Below are positions 12,861-24,800 of a stretch of DNA of 64,000 nucleotides, one piece after another. The notes under the pieces are model-generated. The model ran no database searches. It was not told the origin of the DNA and saw only the letters and a list, made by a program, of their open reading frames with translations. The translations under genes were made by a program, and so were the position numbers. Position 1 is the first letter of the stretch; each line of letters starts with the position of its first letter. Source of the stretch: Hemicentrotus pulcherrimus (Eukaryota; Echinodermata; Echinoidea; Camarodonta; Strongylocentrotidae); the NCBI GenBank assembly GCA_003118195.1, contig BEXV01000037.1, forward strand, positions 670,458-734,457, read 5' to 3'.

Positions 12861-14671
12861 ACTTTTTCACAAAGAGCAGTTGTATTATAGTGCTGTCCAT
12901 CTGGGGGCCATTTCTTGAAAAACTGTCATTAAGTTGAACTTCTTGGACTTTCCATAGAATCATGCATTACAGAATTGACACACGTTTCAAATTCAATGAG
13001 ATGTCCACAAACTCTGACTTATTTTGGTTCTGGGAAATTAGCCCCTCCACTAAATACAGCTGATAAAGAATAACCCTCTGCTGAGCATGTCCACAATCTA
13101 TTGGTGATTTGTAGGACGGCATGCAGGTCACCAATGTAATGTGAAGATTTGCTCTTGATTCTGCATTGATCTCCTCCATCCCAGACGCATATGTTAGAGA
13201 TTGTTAGCAGTCTCAAGACAAGGGCATGCCCTCTTAAGATCCTCCAGCTGAAAGACACTCATTATGTTCCCCGCATCCCTGAGGAGCTCCGATTCCTTAA
13301 CTCGGACCTTCCCTGGGCTGGTAAGATGTTTATCTTCATTTAGCGGGAGATTTAGGGTCTGGAGACAGGAAGAGAGCCAAAGAAGGAAATCTTTGTGGAG
13401 AGCATCTCTCCTGATGATACATGAAGCTTCTCGAATGGAAGAAAATCTGCTGTTGTAGTGATAGTTGTGCATGGCAACCTATAAACTATAATGGGATAAT
13501 ATGGAGGATAATGGCTCCATATTATGTCTTTGTTATGAGAAAGGTGGGCTTCTCTTTTGTAAAGCATATGTGCTCAGAGCAGACTTTGTTATTATTAGGT
13601 CTCTATTTTTAGTGGCGTTAAAAACTATTTCCAGAACAGGATCAGGTTAAATGTAATGTCTTTATCATCATTAATACCACTTGGATATTTATCATGGTTA
13701 TGGTAAGACTCCTACTTTGAGGTTTAAAAGAAAATTGAGAAAGCCAGCGAGTGAAGTAGATCTGAAAAGTGTCACCACCAACATGTAAACTCCATTCCTA
13801 GGCTAACTTGCTTGTTCATGGCACAAAATTTGCAAAGGAACATTATTGTCAGAGTACATGTACCTAATTTTATTGGCTTTAAAAAGGGATACCATGCAGA
13901 TTCAGTTTGAAGACATTTCTGGGTGATTCTAGCACTCTAGTGATCATTAAAATTTAAAAAAAAAATCATTATTTGCCTTTTACAAGAAGCAACATGCTCC
14001 ATTCTATCTCAGTGTGGAGTACACATGAGGCAGACGATTGTAGTAAACTGCTATTCCAGGTTGTCGATCCACAGGAAAATCAGTTAGTGTTTATATCCCA
14101 CAAAGTGCATGGCAATGATAATCCAGACACTGCTTGTCAGGTGGAATAATGTCAGAGGTGCACGGAGGAAATAGAAGAAGACAGTACGGTTGATATATTG
14201 ACGTAATTAGTGGTATGAACTCTGTGAACTCTTAGATAAATTGATCAACTTTCTTGTTAGTGCATCATTAGAGAGACACAAGGAACTGGAGGCATAGATG
14301 GATGAGTTTTCTTTTCGAATATCGTCATTGAGTAGGGGAATTCAATACTTATGAAACTTCATTTATTTTACTTCAAAGAAAAGAATGCATATCACATAAA
14401 CTTGTATTTTATACACATTCATGAATTCCTCAAAGTTCACACGTGCATGGGAGTGGATAATTATAGTCATAGTGCGCTCAACATTCTTGTTTACTTAAAT
14501 ATAAAATTCATGAGCAATGTATGTTTACCAAAGAAATTGTTATAGGGTCTAGATTTCCTGAATAAATAGTTGTTGAGAGAAAGGTATATATTTACATTTC
14601 AAATCAGTATCTAGAACCACGATGTTATCTTTCAAAGGGGAGACGTACTTTGCAATGCTCTGTGAAGTAAA

Positions 14672-14695
14672 GTCTGTCTGTCTGTCTGTCTGTCT
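14672..14695. repeat. (GTCT)n microsatellite
   Basis: Six uninterrupted GTCT units followed by a partial unit. Confidence 0.9.
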
Positions 14696-16976
14696 CTTGG
14701 TTCTGTCGGAAACGGTGGGAGCAAATCACTTCCCTCGAAATGCGCAACATTCTCAGCATGTAATTGGCACCTTGTGAGGTCATGCCAATGTTACATTACT
14801 ACCGACATGTAAAGCTATGTGTGGGACTATACCTCACCCCACATTCCTGTGATTAGGGGCAGAATACAGCTGCTGTAATGCTCTCAGCGGGATCTAGTCT
14901 ATCGGCTGGGGAAGAGCTCAACCTCACTCACAGTCACTTCACATCAAAGCCAAGGGACTTGCCTCCTCATGTTATGTTTTCTATCCATTGAGCTCTATCT
15001 ACTTTACTAGTAGCATCCACAACATGCCAGGATGCTGTTTTCTTTTGCTATCAAAACTTACCTTCAGTTTAAAGGTAACCCTGGATTGGAGTGGTCCGAT
15101 GAAACACTGATGATATCTCTGAGAGATGTGTTTGTTTTTGTTCAAGGTTTGCAACATTAAATTGTGGCCCCATTCTTTAGGAAATCCTTGAAGAAAAAGG
15201 ATATCTTAATATATTATCAGTGGTTTTCCAAGAATCAACCTAGGCGTATAAGCTTTTAGTACAGGAGATATATCCGTTCTCTAAACCAGAGATGATATAT
15301 GCAATGTCAGTAATTTCCTTCATTAATTTTGTATGCTTTTATATTTTCACATGGCACTACAGTTGTAAATTACAATTCTGTAAATTGATCCATTGGTCTG
15401 CTTTAGCCTTTACTTCTAAAATCTATAGTACCCCCCAAAAAAGTGATTGCACCCCTAGAGAGAAATCCTACTTTTTCACAGCTTACAATTTTGGCAATCC
15501 TGAGTTTATTTTTCATTTGAGTGATTAAGAGAGAGAGGTAAACTAGGAGCGGTCTGCTAATTTTAGGCCCCGCCCTGCTTATTGACCTTCAAAGTTGACC
15601 CATAAGAATGAAGTAATTGAACTCACAGCGGGCACTGGGAAACTTGTGGTTAGCATATTAGCACCACTGGTTGATCTTTATTTTCATTCTTAAGGAACAA
15701 GCCATAACTTATGTTAAAAACATGTGGTTTTGTTTGATGTTTATGAAATTCGGGGAATTTCAGAGAACAAACTGTAAAATCTTGAGATATCAATTTCTAT
15801 ATGAAAACTCTGTGATGGTAATAAGTATAAACCACTTGGGTTATCAAGGTATCAATTGACTGGAGCTATCTCACAAACATGGTGATGATGAAATGAGGGG
15901 GGGGGGGGTCAATATTTCCATTATTTACATTTTTAATGACAAGATGAAAAGGTAATTCACTTACTCAGTAAGCAAACACAGTCACAATACTCGCTTCACA
16001 TACTCATTGCTTCAAGTGAATGGGTACATTGCATCTAAAATTACATCTTCATGAGATGTGGAAGAATTGTCCACCAGTCTTTAAATTCTGCATTTATCAC
16101 ATGGCACCTCCACCGATACCCACAGCCCCTTTAAATTCCCGAGGAATCCTCCCAAGTAAACTGTGGTCTAACTAGCTACCACTGGTTGGTTTCCTGCATG
16201 ATATATGATTTAGGGAGCAACCCAAATAAACTTTGCTAGGCTAGTTTGAGCTGGCCAACCTGGTCTTGGCATGCTAACTACCCCCAACAAGAATGCTCCA
16301 GGATTTCAGCCTGACCCAGATTGAGCAGAGGAAAAGTGTCACGGTGACAGGCCCCTCCACACATCACACATGTCACTCTCGCTCCCTTCCCCACTTTTTC
16401 CCCCCATTTTGAAGGATGTAGTCATGTTGTGTGGGGGATTTTTGTGGGCGTGTGTGTGTGTGTTTGTGTGTGTATGAAGAAATAAAAGACCATGGCTTGT
16501 GTCACGTAGCCATGTTTACAAGATTCCAGAAGACAGCTTTACATCAATGAAACGAAAAGTATAACCTGAATATGTACCCCCATAATGTCAAAAGTAATGT
16601 CTGCGGGAAGCTGATATCTTTATCTTTCCACTCGTATGAGAAAATGATGAATTCTAAAAATAAAGATGAATTTAGCAGTGTCTGTTGTTGTCTAATGTCT
16701 AGTGGTCTAAAATGGATATATTGTTTAAATGAAACAATTTTCATTTTTACATAAAAACAAATAATATGTAAAATATGTACAAACATGACATTGTGGTGCC
16801 AAGATTAACGAATGAAAGAACGATACATGTTTTCTCTGTGTTTTTTGCAAATGAAGTACATATTGAATACTGATGGCATGCTCTCGTTGCGCAAAGGGAA
16901 TGAATCCCCAGAATTTACAGTGTAAACTTGTTTTATTTGATGATTAAATATTTACTTTGTATCTGTCTTTTTGCAG

Positions 16977-17017
16977 GGAAGATATATGTCGGTCAGGGCC
17001 AGACTGTGACACGTTAG
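16977..17017 (+). CDS. ADAMTS9/20: ADAMTS9/20 exon A: catalytic domain, EDICRSGPDCDTL
   Basis: This 41-nt exon lies between acceptor TTTTTGCAG and donor GTAAGT. It carries the last base of a codon, 13 whole codons (residues 1-13) and the first base of a Gly codon. Its EDIC...CDTL text is the typical ADAMTS block just before the zinc site. The short exon is convincing because its 3' phase fits exon B exactly, giving [13 protein letters not shown]. The upstream partner exon, which should supply the first two bases of an Arg codon, was not found. Confidence 0.9.
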
Positions 17018-17932
17018 GTAAGTTGTCAAAGTTTCAATTAAATTTTCTCTTCAATTATGTCCTAACCTATGAAAAAAAGATATTAAAGCGTCAAAAAGGC
17101 TCCATCCCATTGCCTACAGGAACTGGGTGAAACTAGTAGTAAGCTTTAAGATGAAAGAATTTAGGAGTCAATGGGTTAAGGTACACAATATACTTGAACA
17201 TGGTTGTGGACAAAATGGGACAGTCCATGATGGCATAGCAGCTAATAAGTAAGGATTTAAACTACATTTATCAACCACCCACTTTGTAAAGAAAAGACAA
17301 GAACTATAAAAATTTGTTATAGTAAAAATATTGGAAATGTGGTATTATTCCAGCCATTTGGAAGCCTGTCTTGGGTGGGTCTCTGATAGGTAGTTGTTGT
17401 GTAACATGGGCTGTAGATTATATTCAACGATTTAAATCGGGTGAGTTATTGTTAGGTCATATGTTTGTGACTTGATTGAATACAGACTGGTCTGACAGTC
17501 TGGAAGTTAATGATACATGACTGTATGGACAGTCAAAATCATCATATGAATCATAAGATAGGGGAATAGCCAATTAATTAGGATTGAGCAATTTTCAGAT
17601 CAGAGGACTAGTCATTTGGGATTAATAATGAAACTGAACCCCGATGATGAAAAACAGTGGTACTATTGTTAATGGCATTTGATATTAGTGAGTTATTTGT
17701 GTAAATTTAGAAAGTCATATATAGCTCATTGTTGTGTAATAAGTGGGGACTAGATATCATTGTCTTATTATCTTTTGTTTAGGGGAGATATGCTCAAAGC
17801 TTCATCGTAGTAGATTCTCTATTGTACGATTTGTGTTGGGTGTTAAGAATCAATACTTTCCATCCTTTTAATGAAATAAGTTGTTATATAACATCTACAA
17901 AAATACAAATGAGCTGAGGCCGACTTTACCAA

Positions 17933-18427
17933 GGGCACGTTTATCTAGGCTTGCCGCCAGATATGTACATATCGAACCCCACTATCGAACCCCACTATCA
18001 AACCCCACTATACGATCGTGATTCACGGGATGTCGCGTTTATCTACACTTCACGATTCACGATAAAGGCATTGTCTCTTCGCAGCTGCTCAGCGCCGTTT
18101 GACCCGGAAAGCAGACAGTTTGTTTGAGGTCAACTACACACACATGCTTGTACACAGCACATGGCGCGCACTAGCCTCCGAACCGGAAATTAACCGTGGG
18201 AGGTCCGATTTGTATGTGAGGTACAAAAGAGCTTTGCGTATATCTAGCTCTCAGAAACGTGATTCTGGCTGTATGTCACATTCAAAACGCACCTTTTTGC
18301 GTCTTTAGATATGGGCATATCTAAAGACGTTTGAAAAAGGCTTTGCGTTTATCTACAACTAAATTTGCCAGAAAGACGTTTGAGAAACCTGATTCTAGCC
18401 AAAAAATTTCCTAGATAAACGCAACCC
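17933..18427. mobile_element. Foldback/MITE-like element with GCGTTTATCTAGG-type ends
   Basis: The left end GGGCACGTTTATCTAGG pairs with the right end, whose inverse is GGGTTGCGTTTATCTAGG. Related GCGTTTATCTAC motifs recur inside near 18034 and 18346. The centre has three near-tandem copies of TCGAACCCCACTA at about 17973-18013 and a 14-bp perfect hairpin at 18300-18329. No transposase frame or clear target-site duplication is visible, so the class is uncertain. Confidence 0.65.
18300..18329. repeat. Perfect hairpin, 14-bp arms, 2-base loop
   Basis: CGTCTTTAGATATG is followed by GG and then its exact inverse CATATCTAAAGACG. It lies within the foldback element and is probably part of that element's own repeat structure. 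Confidence 0.85.
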
Positions 18428-21416
18428 AAGACATTTGTGGAAATACAAACGAGTCTTCTCCACCAACCCCTGTCCCCGCTGAAATAGTTACAACCTTAGT
18501 GAAAGAAATCATTCATTTTCCAGTAGATTTCATTTTAAAGCTCTGTGAAAGGAGGCTATCTTCATCAGATGTGAAGTAATACCTGCTCCAATTTTCATAA
18601 GATTAGAAATGATTTAGAAATACAGTACCTCTTAGGGGTAATTTGTGATGGTTATGGATTTAAGATTCCCATTACTATATAGTATGTCATGCAGGTACTA
18701 GGTAGTAGTATTTATGATCAACAACACTGAAATCTCATGCATGTATATTGTGAGTGTGACATTTGTATTCAACAAGTCCTGTAAGGTTTGGAAGTAAAAG
18801 AAAAATGGTAAGCTAGCCCTGATTAAGACTGAAAGGGCATCCATCCCCATGAGCATGCTTGTGCATTAAAGAATGTCATTATATGAAGCAGGGGAAGATC
18901 CAGCAGTCTGAAAACAGAAGGAGGGGGGGGGGGGCAATTATTGAAAAATGTCTTTAAATTCTCTTATAACGAAAAAAAAGATGATTCTCAGATATTCAGG
19001 TGCCTTATAGGACCAGAATTTTGATACATGTAGGTGGCACAGTTACTGTTGTGTACTTGAGGTATGCCACATCTGCCACTGTTATGGAGCTGTCACTTAT
19101 ATGAAATGCTCTGTTCACATCCATGGCTACCTTTTATAGGATCTCCAGCAGGGAGCTCATTAGTGTGCTGTAGCTCTATGCGAGTTATAATGATGTCAGG
19201 AGGGATGGGGGTGAGGAGATTACAAGAGAGCTGCCTGTCCCACCCATAGCCAGGCAATGTAATCCCTGCTGGGCTAAATGCCTAGAAACATTGAAGCTGT
19301 GTTTACATTCTCCAGATAACCATGATTTAATTTAGAAACATCTTACAAACTGAGAGCATGGATATCATCTGGTACAGCGTAGAAGCCAAAAGGGCATTAA
19401 ATCATATAATTGTACACATAGTTGATACCCCTCAGACTCCAATCATGTAATATAAATATAGTTATGTTGAGGGTGAACTGCTTTTCTAATATACCTTCGG
19501 AAGGAAATCAGAATGGAGTGTGAATCTGAATAGAACATTTTACACAGAGCACTAGCTGAGAAGATGGATAGATATACCTCAATGTCACATCAAGTCTTCC
19601 ATGTAATCCCCAATATATTGAATACCGGTAGCTCAAAACGATGTAACATGTTTTAATGTGTTTTGGATAAACATGTTTTGTTACCAGATGGCAGTAGGTA
19701 CTGTAGGCCCACTTCATGTTAGGCGATTGCTGTCTGTCATATTGATATAAACATACAACATGTAGGTGTACCAGTAAATACATATTTAGATTGTCTACTT
19801 GCCATATGTTTGTAGATGTGTCGACTGAAAATGTTAATATATTCTGCCCTGTTTTATTGAAGGGGTTGTTTATTCTTCTAAATACATGAAGTCTTTGTAG
19901 ATTAGTAGATTCTAACATGCCCTTAACGTAACATTTCATATCATGAATACTACTACAGGTAGACAGCAAAAGCTTGAGTTTGTACATTATTAAATAAATG
20001 ACTCATGCATTCAAACTAGACACATTTTCATTGATGTGGTTAATAGAAAGAAGATTTTACCCAGCATTGTCATTTGTCTATCAAGAACTCTGACATTTGT
20101 CACTTAGGCATTGAAAAACAGAAGTGATTTAAATGTGAGTAAGGATGAGATCATGTGGTTGTCCTTACACAATCATGTGCTGTTGTAGTGATCCATGTTA
20201 GGTACTCTGTGCTATAGAAGCTTGTTAACTGATATTTTACTAACCAGTGAAAAAAAAACACCAAAGAAAATCGCCCAGACATCAGCTAATCTTACACCAA
20301 GTTCAGAACCATTATACCCAATGAATGATCACAATTTCCATTTGAGGTTTGTATTGTTTAATGGGAGATAGAAGGTGATACTTCATCTCATTGCAAACTG
20401 TCATTCGGTCTCTTGATCATTCTCACCCAAGATGAAGAAGCATTACATTCTAATGAAACCCGTTCCATCCCATTTCAGTGAAACCACCTCCAGGGGTACA
20501 TTACATGAATTTAAAACCCTTATCAGGTTGGCGGTAATTGGCAATGAACATCATGAGGGGGAAAGGGGTAGTAGAAATGAAAAGAGTTATGATCACTGCT
20601 AATGGTGGAAGAATGATGAGAATAAGAAGACACTGGGAGGTCCCAGGATGGACCTGTCATTAAAACAATCTTCCACAAACTGCCAAAGTTGCCTTCATGT
20701 TAAATCAATTAATCCCTTCAATCTCTCTCTAAGAATACAGTGTAACCGTGAGTCCCAATATTGTATCAAATTGTAAAACTGAATAAACATTTATTTTCTG
20801 TTATGTCATATGCATCACACAGTAACCTTTAACTTTTAGAAGAAGTTTGTTACCCTCAATTCTCTCTGAGGATAGTGCATATGATATATCCTTATAGGTT
20901 ATCATTGTGAAAATACTTTTAGTATTCTTTCTGTTTTGTTTGTTTTAGGGATATAATATTTTTAACATATTTATGGATTTGAGGGAAATAAAAAAAAATT
21001 ACCAAATCTCTGCTTTTGCAAGTCATTCTCCCTCTGTAATCAGTAGAAAGTATGTTGCCTTCTAATGCTAGAATAGAAGTCGCTCTAGATTTTCTTTTGT
21101 AACAAACACCTGTAGGGAAATGTCATTTATTAGTCGATTACCTACGTTGGCATTAAGGAAAAGCCTGTTCTTTGTGATTCATCAATATTAATTAAGTGTT
21201 CTGAACATTCTCTTACAGGTTTTTAACCCATTTAATGTCCTTCTGATTCAATCAAACTGCTGTTTGCTACCTGATTGTTGGTCAACTTACAATGTAGGCC
21301 TTATCATTCAACAAGTAGGTTTGTAATATTAAAAAAAGAGGGTGATACCGATACATAGTCTGTTGATAGGAGCATTGGAGTATGTTAACACCCTTCTGGC
21401 TCTCAAACAGACAGCT

Positions 21417-21699
21417 GGGGAGTGTTTCACAAAGACTAAGATCAACTTTAAGTTGGACTTAAATATGGCAGGCAGTTCATGCCACTGTTTGCTCTCATCA
21501 TTTACTGGCATTTGTCTCTCAAGGGACGTACAAATCATGGTAAAAAATCTACAGAGTTTACATCTTTTGATAGTTCATTATTGCAGGAAAAAATATTATC
21601 TAACTATCATAGCAATAGGTGAGAGCAACCAGTGGCATAAATGGCCTGCCATAGGTAAGTCCAACTTAAAGTCGAAATTAGTCTTTGTGGAACGCTCCT
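21417..21699. repeat. Inverted-repeat element with TTTCACAAAG-type ends
   Basis: The left arm has GTTTCACAAAGACTAAGATC, AACTTTAAGTTGGACTTA, TATGGCAGGC and GCCACTG. The right arm holds the same blocks inverted, giving arms of roughly 100 bp around a short centre. An element with similar ends lies at 59928-60072. Such GTTTCA(C/T)AAAG-ended foldbacks are common in marine invertebrate DNA. An assembly gap starts 31 bases to the right. The open frames through it are a by-product of the repeat. Confidence 0.7.
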
Positions 21700-21730
21700 C
21701 TGAAGATATAAGTTTGGAAGCCGAGTACTT

Positions 21731-21805
21731 NNNNNNNNNNNNNNNNNNNNNNNNNNNNNNNNNNNNNNNNNNNNNNNNNNNNNNNNNNNNNNNNNNNNNN
21801 NNNNN
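21731..21805. other. Assembly gap (75 N) followed by poly-C
   Basis: 75 unresolved bases, immediately followed by a run of C. Length is as given in the sequence and may not be real. Confidence 1.
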
Positions 21806-24800
21806 CCCCCCCCCCCCCACCCAGACCTGCTCTCTTCCCCTTCCCACTGCTCCCAAATACTATTTAGTTTGTAGGCACAAACACTTGTCCTTCGTCATGA
21901 TGCACTGTATAAGACTAGGCCGACAGCATTACTGCAAAGTCTCTTTACTTAGCTGTTCGTAGAGTTGTATTCTTAGTAACAACATGGAGCTACTAGCCTA
22001 CTACAGCATGAAAACTCCTTGGTTACAGAAAACATCTATTCAGCCTAATCTATGTATTCCTTTAAATGTAATTCAGGTTAACAGGTTTGAAATACAGAAC
22101 AAAGACGATGATTTATTGATCTATTTAAACAAACAGCCACATCCATCATCTTAGAATTCAGACAATAAAATAAGACTTGAATCAAAGTGAACTGGGGTAA
22201 AGGAGATAAATAAAAACCCAAACAAACACAGAATGTTACATTTGTCATTCAAATGACAAGTGGTTATCTTTATTGGCAAAGTGTTGGAGGAGAAGATGGA
22301 GGGGGGGTTCTTACTCACTTAGCATTCCATAGCTCTGAATCATAAACCATTTTACACCTTCAAGTGGTAAGTAATAAATTGATACAAAATAGTGAATTTT
22401 TGTTGAATTTGCCACAAATGGTCCCTATTGTGACTGAAATATGACCACCTGGAGTGGTTTCACTTGAAAAAAAAACTTAATTCTTCTTTGGAAATTTTAT
22501 GCATGTTGGTGTGTTTCTTAGAAAGTGACATTTTCCATTAGAAGTGGCAATGTTTGCCTGTCTACATTTTTAATTAAATTTGACAGATTCATTGAGTCAA
22601 GGAATGTTTAGATTTCTTGCTGTTATTTCATAGGTTACTTTTTGGGGGGATGAATTTGTTGAGAGTTTTGGAGTTGGGGTAGGGAAATCAAGCAATCTAG
22701 AAAGGTTTATTAGCTTGACATCATTACCTACAGTATCTGTTTTTTTGAAAGTCATGATATTCAATTATATTTTCAATCTTTTTTGATAATATTTAAAGTT
22801 TCAGAGCTCTATTTCTCTTTGACTGCCTACACATACACCTGTGAATGGATTCCTCTCTCACTGAACAAAGGCATACATCAGTGAGTCATTCCTGCTCAGT
22901 CAATGGATATCACAAAGTTTGTAAGATATATCTCTATTTGTATGTGTGGACGCAAGCCAAAGTAAATACAATAATATGTAATGTAAGAATAAAATGGACT
23001 GTTATGCCCCGAAACCAATGTTTGTGGCTGTGGTTTGACTCCAACCCACTTCATTCGATCAAACCCTTGGATCTGGTGGTCAAGAAATAGCCGCTGTATA
23101 CCTGTGAGAGATAAAGAGAGAGGAAGAAACAGACCAGTTGATAAATTGATACTAGTTTGGAGAAGATTGTGGTTTGTTAGCATGACCAGAGGTTGTCTTT
23201 TCTCTGTGTAGAACCATTAATGTGGTAGCAAATCAAATTGATTCAGTGCTTACCTACCAAGAAGCTACCAGGGATATCACTTTTGCGGTTGGGGAATAGC
23301 TGGAATACTTAACCGAACCCAAATTTTGTGGAAGGACCAGATTACTGTTAACTCATAGGTTGCCAAGTTTTGATAAGGCATGCCTTTATTTCTATGGTTT
23401 TTCAACTCAATAATGCATATTATTCTTCACCTGGGAATGGAGAGCCTACCATGGGTTCGAAAAGAAAACCTCACACAAATGATTTGGCATTGATGGAAAG
23501 TTTTAAGAACTAATAAAATATGTTCATCCTGCTCCACAAGAAAACCTTTATAGTCTCCTGGAAAGCCGACCAAGTCCTCCTTCCCTCACCCCACATTTCT
23601 TGGTATTTTATTGGAGTTTGTGTTGACAATTGCTGAAATGATAATCAAATAAATAATCCATGAATTTAAGTCATCAATCAAAATGATCTCCTTTTGAGGG
23701 AGTTTATATCTTTCCAAATCAAGGATATATGCATTTGTAAGGTGTAGGAAACAGAAGTGCCATTCTTTCCAGATCGTTCTGTATTTAATCTTCTTTGCAT
23801 GTGTGTGTTATCCTTTGATCTTACATTCTCTTTACCCCTTTTTACTGAAAACATCAACCTTCTCTGCCTCTAGTGTTCCTCTGTAACTTTTCCTCCACCA
23901 AAAGCACCTCCATTTGTACCCCAAAATCATTTTTTCTTCCCATGCTGATGAAAATTGCAGCAACTAGCATTTCAGACACATCTTTAACTTCTGACCTATG
24001 AGTGATCAAACCTTTTGATCTGCATGTGTCTCATGTCAGCCATCAGTAGTCATTATGGAGACATCTTAACTCAATAATCATCATCGCTTAAAATCATGCT
24101 GCTCTCATTCTCTGAACCTTAAAGAGAAAGCCTATCAATGTTTATATGATCAAAAATCAAAACCTGATCTTGAATATAAAGATGAATCTTTCATTTAGGA
24201 ATATGGTAAAGCTGTATCAAAAGAAAAAAGGACCTCATTGACAAGATAAAGGTGCATTTGTAGTTATTGTTTAATCAATCAAATATCTTTACAGGTCCTA
24301 TGCAGAAAACAGTGCAGTAATTACACTGAAGCAGCGAGCAATTGAGTCCGAGAAGTTTTGAAAGTTCAGAAGAGTTTCAGGAGAGATAAATATGATGTAA
24401 CCCCCAAAGAAATCAACCTTTATTGGCATTGTAAAATCTTCAAAGAGCTCCAAGGACCAATAATTGGTCTTACATGGCACTTCATGTCTTAAAATGTTGT
24501 ACTTATTTCAGACTGTTTGGTATGTCTTTAATATTGCCTAGCAGGAATCGTCCTGTCTTCCATGTCAGCACTTGTACTACAAATTCATGTATGATATCCC
24601 CTGGGATGAGTAAATTCAAATCATATGAAGATCATCACAAATGTTTCAGGAGATCCGATTCACAGATGACTCAGATCTAAACCTGACAGCAGAAGGAATA
24701 CATGGATTTACTTTCTATAATGACAGAATAAATTAAGGAATTCGAATTGAGACAGGGAGAATATGATATGACTGTTTGGTGTGTTTCACCTTAGTGTAAC

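Larger units (their letters stand above)
1..16976. other. Region with no supported exon (upstream intron or 5' flank)
   Basis: No exon could be supported here. The first exon of the window begins inside a codon of the catalytic domain, so earlier exons must exist; I saw none with ADAMTS hallmarks (propeptide, the Phe-Cys-x-Trp-Gln region, the His-Asp-Thr-Ala region). The stretch is most simply a long intron plus possible 5' gene space. Repeats in it are listed separately. Two patches, about 5130-5500 and 5960-6200, are richer in G and C than their surroundings and show no repeat; they could be regulatory, but that is inference. Open frames of 60-117 codons occur on both strands but resemble no family. 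Confidence 0.5.

Noticed and set aside
19508..19987. 159-codon open frame on the minus strand in intron 1
   Set aside because: It is the longest frame without obvious low complexity apart from the gap-related and Ig-like cases, but no motif, domain or composition bias supports a protein, and frames of this size occur by chance in a window of this length.
21342..21962. 206-codon frame across the first gap
   Set aside because: It runs through the N gap and through both arms of an inverted repeat, so its length is not evidence of coding.
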